Assembly (NCBI GenBank): GCA_013288075.1
Contig: JABDCQ010000001.1
Span: forward strand, 75,828-112,378
DNA: 36,551 nt
Source: Chlamydiota bacterium
GTDB taxonomy: Bacteria; Chlamydiota; Chlamydiia; Chlamydiales; Rhabdochlamydiaceae
Reading direction: 5' to 3'
In this document: positions 7,551 through 16,873 of the stretch, piece after piece
How positions within the stretch are numbered: position 1 is the first letter of the stretch
Layout of the letters: the number at the start of each line of letters is the position of its first letter
Program-made: the position numbers and the translations under genes
Notes under the pieces: model-generated
Database searches by the model: none
What the model saw: the letters and a program-made list of their open reading frames with translations, nothing else
Told to the model about the DNA's origin: nothing

Positions 7551-9020
7551 GTGAGATTTTTGAACTCCAGGATATCTATTTTATGTGGGTTGCTTTTTCT
7601 AACGTCTTGCATTTCTATGTCAAAAAGTGAGCAGGAAGAGCATATTTTGGCAGCTCCTTGCTTGGAAACAAGCCAGAACAGAAGCGTTGATAGTGCGATT
7701 TTCACTGCAGGGAATTGGCCTCTCCGTGCTTGGTGGGAGACGTTTGAATCAGAGCAGTTAAATGGTCTTATTCAAAAGGCTCTTGAGCAAAACCCGAGCA
7801 TTCAAGCTGTTAATCAGCGTATTAAAGCAGCGAGACAGGCTGCAAAAATAGCTAAAGCAACACTTTTCCCCCTTGTTTCTTTCGATGCTGATGAAACTTA
7901 TGAGTTTTTAAGTCATAACGGTCTTTACAAGCAATTTAATCCAGATTTGCCCATTAATGCGAACCTTATTGATTTAACGCTTTCCTTTAACTATGAATTT
8001 GATTTTTGGGGCAAAAATAGAAACTTATTTGAGTCGGCTTTAGGGATACAAAGAGCAGAGGAAGCCGAAGCTAAAGAAGTGGAGTTAATTACAACAGTTT
8101 CTTTAGCGCTTAGTTATTTTGCGTTAAAGACAAACATTGTAAAACAAAATCTCTATAAAAGACTTCTTGAGGTGCGTAAAAAAACTTCAGAGCTCTCTAA
8201 TCTTCTTAAGGAAAGCGCGCTATTTTCAAGCATTGAGCCTTTATTTGTGGAAGAAGGTGTTTGGGAAGCTGAGCAAAAACTTTTTGTGATTGAAGAAGAG
8301 ATTCAGGTTAATAAACATCAGATTAATATCCTAGCAGGCAGAGGTCCAGAAGAGGCTCTCGAGGTTGATGGGCAATTTGGGGTTCTGCCGGATAAAATTA
8401 TGATTCCGGAAAATCTGTCCTTAGATCTTTTATCTAGAAGGCCTGATTTGATGGCGGGGATTTGGCGCGTTGAGTCGCTTGCTCACGAGGTAGGAGCTGC
8501 TAAAGCAGATTTTTACCCGAATATTAATTTAGGCGCTTTTATAGGGCTTGAAAGTGTTCTTTATTCCAAGCTTTTGCGGGGCAGTAGTTCTACAGGAGGC
8601 TTGCAGCCGGCTATCCATCTGCCTATTTTTACAGCAGGCGCTATTCGCGCTAATGTAAGGGCCAAAAAAGCTGCCTTTGATGAAGCTGTTTATGTTTATA
8701 ACGACCTTCTTTTAAAGAGCACTAAGGAAGTCTCTGATTTACTTGTTCTTGCTGAATCTATTTTTAAGCAAAAAAAGAAACAGGATTCTATTGTAGGGAA
8801 TGCTAGAGAACTTTTTAACCTGGCTCTTCTGCGTGAAAGAGCGGGGCTAGATAGTCTTCTAGATTCCCTTAATGCTGAGGAATCTTTTATCCAGAAAGAG
8901 CTTCTAAATGCCGATCTTCTCTATGGACAATATTTGGCAAGTATCAAGCTGACTAAAGCTTTAGGGGGAGGGTATGAATCTTCTCTTCGCTTACCTCTAA
9001 AGGGAGGTTGTGATGAGTAG
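7551..9020 (+). CDS. Outer-membrane efflux lipoprotein (NodT/OprM type)
   Basis: This 489-residue protein is the outer-membrane channel of a tripartite exporter. It has a lipoprotein signal with lipobox LTSC (lipidated Cys20). The family's WWETF...LNGLIQKAL...NPSI segment near residues 61-85 follows, then two repeats of the long helical OEP domain (LSRRPDL near residue 291 begins the second half). Length matches the NodT family (about 460-500). The GTG start has only a short AAGG site; the lipoprotein signal directly after it supports the choice. It overlaps the adaptor gene by 8 bases, giving translational coupling. Partners are the EmrA-like and EmrB-like proteins downstream. Confidence 0.88.
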   Translation: MRFLNSRISILCGLLFLTSCISMSKSEQEEHILAAPCLETSQNRSVDSAIFTAGNWPLRAWWETFESEQLNGLIQKALEQNPSIQAVNQRIKAARQAAKIAKATLFPLVSFDADETYEFLSHNGLYKQFNPDLPINANLIDLTLSFNYEFDFWGKNRNLFESALGIQRAEEAEAKEVELITTVSLALSYFALKTNIVKQNLYKRLLEVRKKTSELSNLLKESALFSSIEPLFVEEGVWEAEQKLFVIEEEIQVNKHQINILAGRGPEEALEVDGQFGVLPDKIMIPENLSLDLLSRRPDLMAGIWRVESLAHEVGAAKADFYPNINLGAFIGLESVLYSKLLRGSSSTGGLQPAIHLPIFTAGAIRANVRAKKAAFDEAVYVYNDLLLKSTKEVSDLLVLAESIFKQKKKQDSIVGNARELFNLALLRERAGLDSLLDSLNAEESFIQKELLNADLLYGQYLASIKLTKALGGGYESSLRLPLKGGCDE

Positions 9021-10164
9021 GAGATCTAAAACTTTTTTATGGATCATTTGCTTTATTCTTTGCATTGCTCTTTTCCTTTATTGGCTGATTGTCTTGCGCT
9101 TTAGAGAGTATACAGATGATGCATATGTAGAAGGAAATCAAATGTTTATCACTCCTTTAAAAGAGGGGTTTGTAAAAGCGATCCACACAGATGATACTTT
9201 TTTAGTGGAAGAAGGACAGCTTCTTATTGAGCTTGATGAAACAGATGCCTTGATTGCTCTTGATCAGGCCAAAGAAAATTTAGCCAAAGTGGTACGGGAA
9301 GTCTGCCAAATCTTTTATCAGGTTTTTGCTTATCAAGCAGAGATAGAGGTAAAAAAAGCAGAATATATCCGTACAGCGCAAGACTATGAGCACCGCAAGA
9401 AGGTGTTAGATGTGGGCGGCGTTTCTTTAGAAAATTATGAGCATGCAGAAGCTTTTTTAAGAGGCGCTTTTTACTCTCTTATCATGACAGAAACGCTTTA
9501 TGAAAAATCCTTAGCGATGGTTCAAGCGACCTCTATAAAGAGTCATCCGCTAGTGCTGAGTGCTGCTGATAATTTAAGAAATGCCTTTGTACAGCTTTAT
9601 CGCACTAAAATTTATGCTCCTGCAGAAGGGCTTTGTGCGCAAAGAACCATTCAAGTGGGGATGTGGGTAAAACAAGGAGAGCCTCTTCTTAGCGTGATTC
9701 CTCTTAATCAGATTTGGGTGAATGCCAATTTTAAAGAGACCCAGCTTAAACGTGTGAAAATGGGGCAAAAAGTCAGGGTATTTTCTGATTTATATGGAGA
9801 TGATGTTGTTTTTCACGGAATTATCCAAGGGATTCCAGGAGGAGCTGGTAACACATTTTCTTTGCTTCCTCCTCAAAATCTATCGGGCAACTGGATTAAA
9901 ATTGTGCAGCGTCTTCCCGTGAGAGTTGCTCTAGATTTAGAAGAGCTTAAAAAGCACCCTCTTCGTCTTGGACTTTCTATGGAAGCGTATGTGGATCTGC
10001 ATGATCAAAAAGGAACCCTTGTTCCTACCTCGACTATAGGATCTCCTACTTATAAGACATCCATTTTTAATCAGGAAGAAGCAGGAGATAAAGAGATGAT
10101 TGATCTTATTATTAAAGAAAACTTAGATCCAAATCTTCTTCAATACGCAGATACCCCTCTATGA
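9013..10164 (+). CDS. EmrA/HlyD-type membrane fusion protein
   Basis: The protein is 383 residues from the ATG at 9013, which has GGAGG (9003-9007) at proper spacing; a GTG three bases upstream is also possible. It has one N-terminal membrane anchor (about residues 9-28), then the EmrA signature YTDDAYVEGN. A biotinyl-lipoyl-like segment (GFVKAIHTDDTFLVEEGQLL), a coiled-coil hairpin, and a second lipoyl half plus beta-barrel (APAEGLCAQRTIQVG, VNANFKETQL) follow. It links the inner-membrane MFS pump to the outer-membrane channel. Genes on both sides overlap it, which supports one operon. Confidence 0.9.
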   Translation: MSRRSKTFLWIICFILCIALFLYWLIVLRFREYTDDAYVEGNQMFITPLKEGFVKAIHTDDTFLVEEGQLLIELDETDALIALDQAKENLAKVVREVCQIFYQVFAYQAEIEVKKAEYIRTAQDYEHRKKVLDVGGVSLENYEHAEAFLRGAFYSLIMTETLYEKSLAMVQATSIKSHPLVLSAADNLRNAFVQLYRTKIYAPAEGLCAQRTIQVGMWVKQGEPLLSVIPLNQIWVNANFKETQLKRVKMGQKVRVFSDLYGDDVVFHGIIQGIPGGAGNTFSLLPPQNLSGNWIKIVQRLPVRVALDLEELKKHPLRLGLSMEAYVDLHDQKGTLVPTSTIGSPTYKTSIFNQEEAGDKEMIDLIIKENLDPNLLQYADTPL

Positions 10165-11702
10165 ATACAGCTGCTATTTCCTCTTCAGAAAAAGAGAGTA
10201 ACATTCCTCTTTTTATCGCTCTTTATCTGACTCTTTTCCTCTCTATTGCAAGCTACACAATCACCAACATGATGTCTCCTTATATTGTAGGGGAGCTTGG
10301 GGGCAGTAATGAGATTTCTACGTACACCATTTCTTTTTTTGCCATAGGAAATGCAATGAGCATTCCCCTAGGTGCTCCTTTAGCAAATAGATTTGGAATT
10401 TGCCGTGTTCTTGTGTTTTGTCTGCTTCTTTTTGGTCTTTTTGTTGTCATTTCTTCTCTTGCGACAAGTTACCCTTTTTTTATAGCAGCAAGATTTTTAC
10501 AAGGGGCGGCTTCTGGGCCCCTTTACGCTTTAATCTTTAGCTTATTTGGGAAAGTGATCCCTAAAGACAAGGCGGACTCTTTTACAGCTCTTACCATCAC
10601 TCTTTTTGCTATAGTCCCAGTCCTTAGCGCGTGTTTTGGGGGCTGGATTGCCTACGATTATAGCTGGAGATGGGGGCTTTATATCCTGATTCCTTGCGTT
10701 CTTATCCTGGCCGCATTTTACTTAAAACGCTTAAAAAAAGAAGACAAGCGTATAAGCCAAGGCCCTTTTGATTGGATAGGGTTTTTCTTTTATTCTTTGG
10801 CTGTATTTTCTCTTGGATTTGTCGTAATCACAGGTCAGCAATACGACTGGCACCGCTCACCGCTTATTGTCACTTTTACGCTGATAGCATTTTTAAGCGG
10901 GATTGTTTTTTTATTTTTAGAGTTTGCTTCTAAAAACCCTCTTTTAAATTTGCATCTTCTTAAAAAGCCTGCCTTTTCTTTTGCTTTGTTTAACTTGGCT
11001 CTTCTTTTCTCTGCTTATTTTGGGATGATTATTTTGCTCTCTCTTTGGCTTACGCTTGATGCAAATTATACACCTACATGGATTGGGCTTTTACTTGGAA
11101 CTATGGTTGTATCGGGGATATTCCCTACGTTTCTTATAAGAGAAAGATATAGACTCACAAAAATAGACTCGCGGCTTTTTTTAGGCATTGCGATCATTTT
11201 TTTTGCTATCTCTTGCTTTCATACAACCATTTTTGATGTGGATATTGATTTTGGAAGGATTGCTTTTTCTAGAGCGATTGCAGGTTTTGGGCTTGCGTTC
11301 TTTTTGCCTCCGCTTTTTCGGTTAAGCTTTAATAGCTTTCCTGAAGAGCAAAAGGTAAGCGTAATGGGACTTTTCCAGGTTGTGCGCGCTTTATCTAGTG
11401 GGCTTGGAGTGGCTTTTTACACAACTCTTTGGCAAAGAAGGCAAGTCTTTTATCATGACAGAATGGGAGAAGAATTAACGGTCTTTTCTAATGAAACCAA
11501 AGAGTTTTTTATTAAAGCCAGGGAATTTGGCATAGAAGGAAAAAAGGCTGCAGCAAAGCTTAACTACTACCTCGATAGACGCTCCTTTTCCCTCTCTTTG
11601 GACGACTGCTTCTACCTCATGGCCTGGATCATGGTCGGCCTCTTCGTCCTTCTACTCCTAAGCTTCCTCTTCAAGAAAGAAGAGAAAAACAAAGAGGGAT
11701 AG
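10161..11702 (+). CDS. EmrB-type MFS drug:H+ antiporter (DHA2, 14 TM)
   Basis: This 513-residue inner-membrane protein has about 14 hydrophobic segments and DHA2-family features. The opening is SYTITNMMSPYIVGELGGS, loop 2-3 contains GAPLANRFGICRV (motif A), and motif C-like glycine and proline residues lie near residues 145-165 (IVPVLSACFGGWIAYDYSWRW). Its ATG overlaps the adaptor stop (ATGA). The three genes together encode a complete EmrAB-TolC-like exporter. Substrate is unknown; hydrophobic drugs or an endogenous lipid-like metabolite are typical for the family. The gene ends just before an inverted repeat shared with the convergent NTT gene. Confidence 0.9.
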   Translation: MNTAAISSSEKESNIPLFIALYLTLFLSIASYTITNMMSPYIVGELGGSNEISTYTISFFAIGNAMSIPLGAPLANRFGICRVLVFCLLLFGLFVVISSLATSYPFFIAARFLQGAASGPLYALIFSLFGKVIPKDKADSFTALTITLFAIVPVLSACFGGWIAYDYSWRWGLYILIPCVLILAAFYLKRLKKEDKRISQGPFDWIGFFFYSLAVFSLGFVVITGQQYDWHRSPLIVTFTLIAFLSGIVFLFLEFASKNPLLNLHLLKKPAFSFALFNLALLFSAYFGMIILLSLWLTLDANYTPTWIGLLLGTMVVSGIFPTFLIRERYRLTKIDSRLFLGIAIIFFAISCFHTTIFDVDIDFGRIAFSRAIAGFGLAFFLPPLFRLSFNSFPEEQKVSVMGLFQVVRALSSGLGVAFYTTLWQRRQVFYHDRMGEELTVFSNETKEFFIKAREFGIEGKKAAAKLNYYLDRRSFSLSLDDCFYLMAWIMVGLFVLLLLSFLFKKEEKNKEG

Positions 11703-11862
11703 TCTCTCTCTCTTTTTCTTCCTCTCTTTCCCCCCTCTGTGGTTTCTTGTCTCTGTGGTTTAAAAAATGCAAGTCGCTGCGCACTCAAGCGTTAGCTAAA
11801 GATAAACCACAGAGACAAGAAACCACAGAGGGGGGAAAGAGAGGAAGAAAATTTTACCTCTC
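11703..11862. repeat. ACCACAGAG inverted repeat, copy B
   Basis: The arms at 11714-11762 and 11803-11851 are perfect complements over 49 bases. They contain two CTCTGTGGTTT words and a C6 run. The 40-base centre has GCAAGTCGCTGCGC and CAAGCGTTAGC, the latter shared with copy A. It lies between convergent genes. Confidence 0.9.
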
Positions 11863-11864
11863 TG

Positions 11865-13373
11865 TTAGGATTTGGAGGGGAGGGGCTCTTCGGGAGAGGT
11901 TTCGGTGAGGCGGATGAATTGCTTGTTGAGGGAGCGCACGGAGAGGATCCAGAAGAGGACTGTACAAGCTACAACAGGGATGAGGTATCCAGTGATGGAT
12001 AATACAGAGCCTGTACCTGCAATTTGAATAAAGAGAATCTGAATCCAGGCAGCGCCTGATTTACCTAAGCGTGAACCCACAATATCAATGGCTGCTTTTC
12101 CTTTTACTTTTGATTCTTGGTCAAGAGGAATGAAAGCCATCTCTTTTGTGGAATCAAAGAAGGTATACTTCATCATTTTACTAAGGCCATTTTGGAAAGC
12201 TCCAAAAAAGACAATAGCCACTAAAGGAGTGAAATTGTAGATAGGGCCTAAATGATCGCGTAGAAGGAAAAGAGTAAGGAACATCAGGCTTGTAGAACCC
12301 ACAACAATAGGGGCGACTTGCGCAGAGAAGTGCCATCCAAGCTTTCTAAAGAGAACACCGCTAAAGAAAAGAGAGACTAGTAATGAACATAGCCCTATCC
12401 ATGAGCTCATTCCAGCCATGAAAGACTGGTAAGCGCCTGTGTCGGGGTAAACCATTTTGACGTTGGCCTTCCAGGTAACTTCCATGAGGTTAATTGTAAG
12501 CCCATAAGCTAAAACCATAATGGCTATATAGCGTAGAGGTTTAGACTTAATAATAAATTTTAAGCTTTGTCTTAAAGAAAGTTTTGTCTTTTGCTCAAGC
12601 TCTACCTTATTTTCAGGTTGGTAGAGGCGCTCATCTTTACCCATAGAGCGGGTGAGTTTCCAGTGAAGAAGGATAATCATGGATCCAAAGAAAACAATAC
12701 AGAGCACAAGGTTTTTAAGCGCGACGCTAAAATCAGCTCCTATGTGTCCTTTAGTAAGGTAAATCACAAGCGGGCCTGTAAAGATCATGGCAAAGTCGCC
12801 GCCGGCAAGGAAAAGGTTGTAGCAGCGCTTCGCTTCGCCTAGGTTGCAAATATGATTTACAAATCCCCAGAAAAGCAAGAAGATGGCAATTTGGCCCCAA
12901 AGCTCAGCCATTACAAAAAATAAAGACTGCATCCAATTGCGGTAAATAGATACCCAGTGAGCGTTTTCTTGGCCTAAGAAATTAAGGAGCTTGTCTGCTG
13001 ATTCATGAGGAGAGAGCATGTCTAGATGAGGATAAAGAACAAACCCATAAAGCGTGATAAAGCTCATGAAAAAGAGGATAATGCCATAAAACAGGGTAGA
13101 GCGTTTAAAGGTGTTTGTCAGCTTTGAATAAAGGAGTGCTGCTCCCATAGCAATAGGAAGAACAACCCATCCTTTTAATACAGGGATAACTTCTGCGCCT
13201 GAACCTTGAGCTGTTACAACAAAAGCATCTTTCATTGTTGTAAGGACGCCGTAGGTAAGCGAAATGAAAAATTTAATGAAGAAGAGGGGCAGGATTTTTT
13301 TTAGCTCATACGATTCTATAGGCCAAAATTGATCTTTCCAACGGGAAAATAGGGATTTTTCTTTTGATTCCAT
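11865..13373 (-). CDS. NTT-family nucleotide transporter (ATP:ADP antiporter type)
   Basis: This 502-residue inner-membrane protein has about 12 membrane segments and the usual length of chlamydial and rickettsial Npt/Tlc proteins. Family marks include the opening FWPIESYELKKILPLFFIKF, MKDAFVVTAQGSGAEVIPVL after the first helix, and the cytoplasmic FFDSTKEMAFIPLD with KGKAAIDIVGSRLGKSG near residues 397-430. Such proteins exchange host ATP for ADP or import nucleotides by proton symport. Which of these applies cannot be told from motifs alone. A promoter with 17-base spacing lies just upstream, so it can be expressed separately from the glycosyltransferase gene. Confidence 0.92.
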   Translation of the reverse strand: MESKEKSLFSRWKDQFWPIESYELKKILPLFFIKFFISLTYGVLTTMKDAFVVTAQGSGAEVIPVLKGWVVLPIAMGAALLYSKLTNTFKRSTLFYGIILFFMSFITLYGFVLYPHLDMLSPHESADKLLNFLGQENAHWVSIYRNWMQSLFFVMAELWGQIAIFLLFWGFVNHICNLGEAKRCYNLFLAGGDFAMIFTGPLVIYLTKGHIGADFSVALKNLVLCIVFFGSMIILLHWKLTRSMGKDERLYQPENKVELEQKTKLSLRQSLKFIIKSKPLRYIAIMVLAYGLTINLMEVTWKANVKMVYPDTGAYQSFMAGMSSWIGLCSLLVSLFFSGVLFRKLGWHFSAQVAPIVVGSTSLMFLTLFLLRDHLGPIYNFTPLVAIVFFGAFQNGLSKMMKYTFFDSTKEMAFIPLDQESKVKGKAAIDIVGSRLGKSGAAWIQILFIQIAGTGSVLSITGYLIPVVACTVLFWILSVRSLNKQFIRLTETSPEEPLPSKS

Positions 13374-13400
13374 TCAAGTAAGTTGTTTAGTAAAAAAGCA

Positions 13401-13429
13401 ATTATGCCCAAAAGGGAGAAAAAGATCAA
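13401..13429 (-). promoter_or_regulatory. Putative promoter of the NTT gene
   Basis: On the minus strand TTGATC (13429-13424) and CATAAT (13406-13401) are separated by 17 bases, with the ATG at 13373. The -35 overlaps the last codons of the upstream glycosyltransferase gene. Confidence 0.4.
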
Positions 13430-14163
13430 TCCTGAATTTTTATAAGTTTTAGATACTTGTAGAAAGCTGTGTGGGCGTTGTAGGCTGAAATAATAAACCC
13501 CTCTTTTCCTCCTAAAAAACCTCGTTTTAAAATATAACTTTTAAAGAAGGCAAACCAGGAATGTAAAATAGCTTTTAAAAGGGATCCCTTTTTCTTTTCT
13601 TCATTTTGTTTAGCAAATAATGTTGTATATATCTGCATTTTATTTAAAAAATCCCCGATTTCTCTATAAGGGGTATGAAACAGCGGCGCCTTAAGGCAAA
13701 CAACATTTAACTCATTAATAAGAATTTTTTCATGCACCATGGCATCATTAAAGGATGTTTCTTCCCTATTATATAAACGGACAACTCTATCCGGATGCCA
13801 GCCGCCACACCATTTAATATGTTTCCCATTAAAAAAATTATGACGTCCTATGGAATAGACGTAATTTTTATTTAACTTAAGGCTTAAAATTTCTTCTATC
13901 AGAGAATCAGACAAAACCTCATCGCTATCAATAGATAAGATCCACTCATGTTTAGCTAAAGAAGAGGCAAGATTGTGTGCCGGCCCAAAACCTATAAAGG
14001 CAGATGTATGGATGGTGACATTGGGATATTGCCTAGCAATTTCCAGAGTATTATCTGTTGAACCCGTATCCAAAATAAGCACTTCATCAAATGCCTTTAG
14101 CGCATTAAGCGTTTTAGATAGCGTCTGACTCGAATTTTTTGTAAGAACTGTAACTGTAATCAT
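13426..14163 (-). CDS. Family 2 glycosyltransferase, WaaE/KdtX-like
   Basis: From the ATG at 14163 the protein is 245 residues and begins directly with the GT-A strand MITVTVLTKNSSQTL, as this family does; an upstream frame to 14208 adds an unlikely extension. Seen motifs are LILDTGSTDNT (residues 29-39), the metal-binding DxD at 79-81 (SIDSDEV), and WCGGWHPDRVVRLY with VHEKI, typical of LPS core glucosyl/heptosyl-type enzymes (WaaE/KdtX). It would transfer a sugar to the lipopolysaccharide core on the cytoplasmic membrane face. The donor sugar is unknown. Only 66 bases separate it from the divergent gene at 14230. Confidence 0.85.
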   Translation of the reverse strand: MITVTVLTKNSSQTLSKTLNALKAFDEVLILDTGSTDNTLEIARQYPNVTIHTSAFIGFGPAHNLASSLAKHEWILSIDSDEVLSDSLIEEILSLKLNKNYVYSIGRHNFFNGKHIKWCGGWHPDRVVRLYNREETSFNDAMVHEKILINELNVVCLKAPLFHTPYREIGDFLNKMQIYTTLFAKQNEEKKKGSLLKAILHSWFAFFKSYILKRGFLGGKEGFIISAYNAHTAFYKYLKLIKIQD

Positions 14164-14229
14164 GTGTATAGCATGCCATAAATTCTTATTTATGTTATAC
14201 CGAAACAATCTTTAACCAAGAGGATGAAA

Positions 14230-15231
14230 ATGAGAAAAGCTTATACCTTTGACGATGTTGCCTTAGTGCCTCAGTTTAATAATATTCCCTCTAGAACAGA
14301 GCCTTTGCTAGAAACCTGGCTCACAAAAAATAAGAAAATGAGCATGCCTCTTATTTGCTCTAATATGGACACAGCCATTAGTGAAGATCTTGCAGATATT
14401 TTAATTTATGAGGGTTCTTTGCCTATTTTCCATCGCTTTACAACCTTAGAAAACCAAGCGAAGTGGGTAAAAAAGTATAAAGCTCATACTTTTATTTCTT
14501 GTGGGATACAAAAAATTGATGAAACAAGAGAACTTTTGGATTTGGGTGCTATTGGCGTTTGCATTGATGTAGCGCATGGACACTCTGATAAGATGTTTAA
14601 ATTTATTCAGGAGCTTAAAAGAACGCACCCCGATAAAGAGATTATTGCTGGCAATGTTTGCACTGCTATGGCTTACCACGACTTAGTCAATGCGGGGGCT
14701 GATGCTGTAAAAGTAGGGGTGGGCCCTGGAGCTGCTTGTTCAACACGTGTGGTAACAGGTTTTGGCGTGCCTCAGTTTACAGCGATTTATGATTGCGCAA
14801 AAGTAGCTGAAAAGCTGCGCGTGCCTCTTATTGCAGATGGAGGGATTCGCAATAGCCGCGATGTTGTTTTAGCCCTCGCTGCTGGCGCTAGTAGTGTCAT
14901 GATTGGGAAGCTTTTTGCTCTTACAGAAGAGAGCGCTGCCACAAAAAGAAAAACAGATTCTGGGTTAGAAGCTAAATATAGAGGGCAAGCCAGCGAAGAT
15001 TTCCAGACAGATTTTTATGGGGGATTAAAAGATAAGACGGTTGCTGAAGGGATTGCTTTTTGGGCGCCTGTAAGTGGAAGTGCCAAACAATTAATCAATG
15101 ATCTTTTAGGGGGCCTCCGCAGCGGTTTAACGTATGGAGGAGCTAGGAACATTAAGGAACTTCAGCGAAAAGCGGAGTTTGTAGAGGTTTCTTCGGCCTA
15201 TATGCACGAGAGCTTCCCGAGGATTAAATAG
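14230..15231 (+). CDS. guaC: IMPDH/GMP reductase family enzyme without CBS domains (probably GMP reductase)
   Basis: This 333-residue TIM-barrel enzyme starts at the ATG at 14230, six bases after AAGAGG; the ATG at 14224 touches the site and is less likely. The N-terminus [10 protein letters not shown], the phosphate-binding [11 protein letters not shown] with catalytic Cys170, [12 protein letters not shown] and [13 protein letters not shown] are all intact. Bateman (CBS) domains are absent and length is close to GMP reductases (about 340), and the C-terminal [11 protein letters not shown] resembles them. GMP reductase converts GMP to IMP with NADPH. A short IMP dehydrogenase cannot be excluded, because both share the Cys loop and the flap is divergent. 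Confidence 0.75.
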   Translation: MRKAYTFDDVALVPQFNNIPSRTEPLLETWLTKNKKMSMPLICSNMDTAISEDLADILIYEGSLPIFHRFTTLENQAKWVKKYKAHTFISCGIQKIDETRELLDLGAIGVCIDVAHGHSDKMFKFIQELKRTHPDKEIIAGNVCTAMAYHDLVNAGADAVKVGVGPGAACSTRVVTGFGVPQFTAIYDCAKVAEKLRVPLIADGGIRNSRDVVLALAAGASSVMIGKLFALTEESAATKRKTDSGLEAKYRGQASEDFQTDFYGGLKDKTVAEGIAFWAPVSGSAKQLINDLLGGLRSGLTYGGARNIKELQRKAEFVEVSSAYMHESFPRIK

Positions 15232-15249
15232 ACCTATTGCATAATTTCA

Positions 15250-15372
15250 TTTATCTGCTAAAATCGCCCTTTTTCCGTTTTATCGCTTTCCTAATGCCAG
15301 CCTACTCTTTGGAGTATGTCATGGCATTAGGAAAGCGATAAAACGAAAAAATCATCAATTTTTTCAGATAAA
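15250..15372. terminator. Long hairpin between guaC-like and HD genes
   Basis: Perfect 24-base arms (15276-15299 and 15322-15345) surround a loop that itself pairs TACTC with GAGTA. Outer bases TTTATCTG and CAGATAAA extend the stem. A T/A-rich flank is present on each side. It most likely ends the upstream transcript, but its size (over 120 bases) is large for a simple terminator. Confidence 0.6.
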
Positions 15373-15393
15373 GCAAATTACACAAGAGGTCTA

Positions 15394-16596
15394 ATGAAAA
15401 AAGTCTACGATTCCATCCATGGGTTTATTCACTTTAATGAATTAGAGGGGCTTCTTATTGATTCCCTTCCTTTTCAAAGACTTCGCTGCATCCATCAGCT
15501 AGGGATAACAAATCAGGTTTATCCGGGAGCTACCCACACACGGTTTGAGCATTCTTTAGGAGTGATGCATTTAGCAGCGGCTATTTTTGACCATATCTTT
15601 CGTGAGTTTCCCTTGAAAGACAAGGAGTACGCGCGCCAAATGGTACGCCTTGGAGCTTTAAGCCATGATTTAGGGCATCTTCCTTTTTCCCATGTTTCAG
15701 AAAAAGCCCTTTTAGGCAAAGAAGGGCATGAAAAGTGGACATTAAACATCATTAAAAGCTCCTACCTTCTTCCTGTTTGGGAGGCTATATCTAAGGAATT
15801 TCCTGGTAAAGATGTAGAAGCCGATGTGATTAAACTCTCTATTGGAGAGGATAAATTAAAGGAGCTTGATCTTTTAGAAAAATATCCCTTCACGCCCATG
15901 GAAAGGGTTCTTTCTCGTCTTGTTTCTGGAGACTTTTTTGGAGCAGACAGAATGGACTATCTGTTAAGAGATTCTAAATGTACAGGTGTGGCTTATGGTT
16001 TTTTTGATTACCACCAGCTCATTGAGATGCTGCGCATTTTACCCGTAGAAAATGGGCTAGAGCTAGGTATTGAAGAAAATGGCATAGAATCTTGCGAAGC
16101 TCTTTTGCTCGCTCGTATGTTTATGCATAAAAGAGTGTATCAGTATTCTTCTGTTAAATCGTATTCCTTTCACTTAGCGCGTTTTATGAAAGCCGTTTAC
16201 GATAATGTCCTGACAAAAAGCATAGATGCCTATCTTTCTTATTCTGATCATGAAGTGTTAACAGAAATGCGCAGAGCCACAAAAGATAGCGCGCATCCTG
16301 GACATTTTGATGCTTTAGCTGTTTTAGCAAAAGGCAAACGTTTTAAAGCGCTAGCTTTTACAGGGAGCATCGAAGAAAAGCACTTGGAGGAATTAACTAT
16401 TCCTAAGGGGCATATGGCATGGGAGCTTTCAAAAAATTGCAAAGGCAAAAAAGGACTTTCCTTCCCTGTAATTACAGCAAACGAAACCATAATTCCTGGA
16501 TCTAAGCTCTCAGAAATCGAAATCCCCTCAGGCTCCCCGCACTGGATCTACATCGACCCCACTCACGAAAAACTCCTACTTGAAATCCTCTCCTAA
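15394..16596 (+). CDS. HD-superfamily phosphohydrolase (COG1078/SAMHD1-like)
   Basis: This 400-residue cytosolic enzyme opens with KKVYDSIHGFI. The metal ligands of an HD domain are visible: H53 in HTRFEHSLGV, H91-D92 in LSHDLGHLPFSH, and D185 in FFGADRMDYLLRD. The order and the VYPGATHTRFEH segment match the COG1078 family related to dGTPases and SAMHD1, which hydrolyse nucleotides. The C-terminal about 100 residues are variable and probably contain a beta subdomain. The start follows an AAGAGG site. Next to a GMP reductase-like gene and two nucleotide transporters, a role in nucleotide pool control is an attractive but unproven inference. Confidence 0.88.
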   Translation: MKKVYDSIHGFIHFNELEGLLIDSLPFQRLRCIHQLGITNQVYPGATHTRFEHSLGVMHLAAAIFDHIFREFPLKDKEYARQMVRLGALSHDLGHLPFSHVSEKALLGKEGHEKWTLNIIKSSYLLPVWEAISKEFPGKDVEADVIKLSIGEDKLKELDLLEKYPFTPMERVLSRLVSGDFFGADRMDYLLRDSKCTGVAYGFFDYHQLIEMLRILPVENGLELGIEENGIESCEALLLARMFMHKRVYQYSSVKSYSFHLARFMKAVYDNVLTKSIDAYLSYSDHEVLTEMRRATKDSAHPGHFDALAVLAKGKRFKALAFTGSIEEKHLEELTIPKGHMAWELSKNCKGKKGLSFPVITANETIIPGSKLSEIEIPSGSPHWIYIDPTHEKLLLEILS

Positions 16597-16873
16597 CAAA
16601 GAGAAGAATTAACAGGATGGACAAAGATAGGGCAGGATATACAGGATGAAGAAAGATAGGAAAAAGAGGATTTTTTCTTTCTTCTCTCTGTGCTCTCTGT
16701 GATCTCTGTGGTAAAAAAAATATGCTAACACGTTAGATCCAATGTTCTCTCGATAATTTTTTACCACAGAGATCACAGAGCACACAGAGAGAAGAAAGGA
16801 AAAAATCCCTCTTTCTTTATCCTGTCTATCTTGCCCTATCTTTGTTCATCCTGTTATTTCTTCTCTTGTTTTC
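16597..16873. repeat. Composite inverted repeat, copy C (CAGGAT plus ACCACAGAG)
   Basis: The arms of about 120 bases (roughly 16597-16718 and 16761-16878) are imperfect complements. The outer part holds several CAGGAT words (AACAGGATGGACAAAGATA). The inner part holds CTCTGTG words ending in CTCTGTGGTAAAAAA. The whole fills the space between two convergent genes and reaches the last bases of the malic enzyme gene. Confidence 0.85.

Noticed and set aside
14224-14229. Start of the guaC-like gene at the first ATG
   Set aside because: The AAGAGG site directly touches this ATG; the next ATG at 14230 has normal spacing.
16614-16868. CRISPR-like array from repeated CAGGAT and CTCTGTG words
   Set aside because: Words are short and irregularly spaced, mirror-symmetric rather than direct, with no spacers or cas genes.
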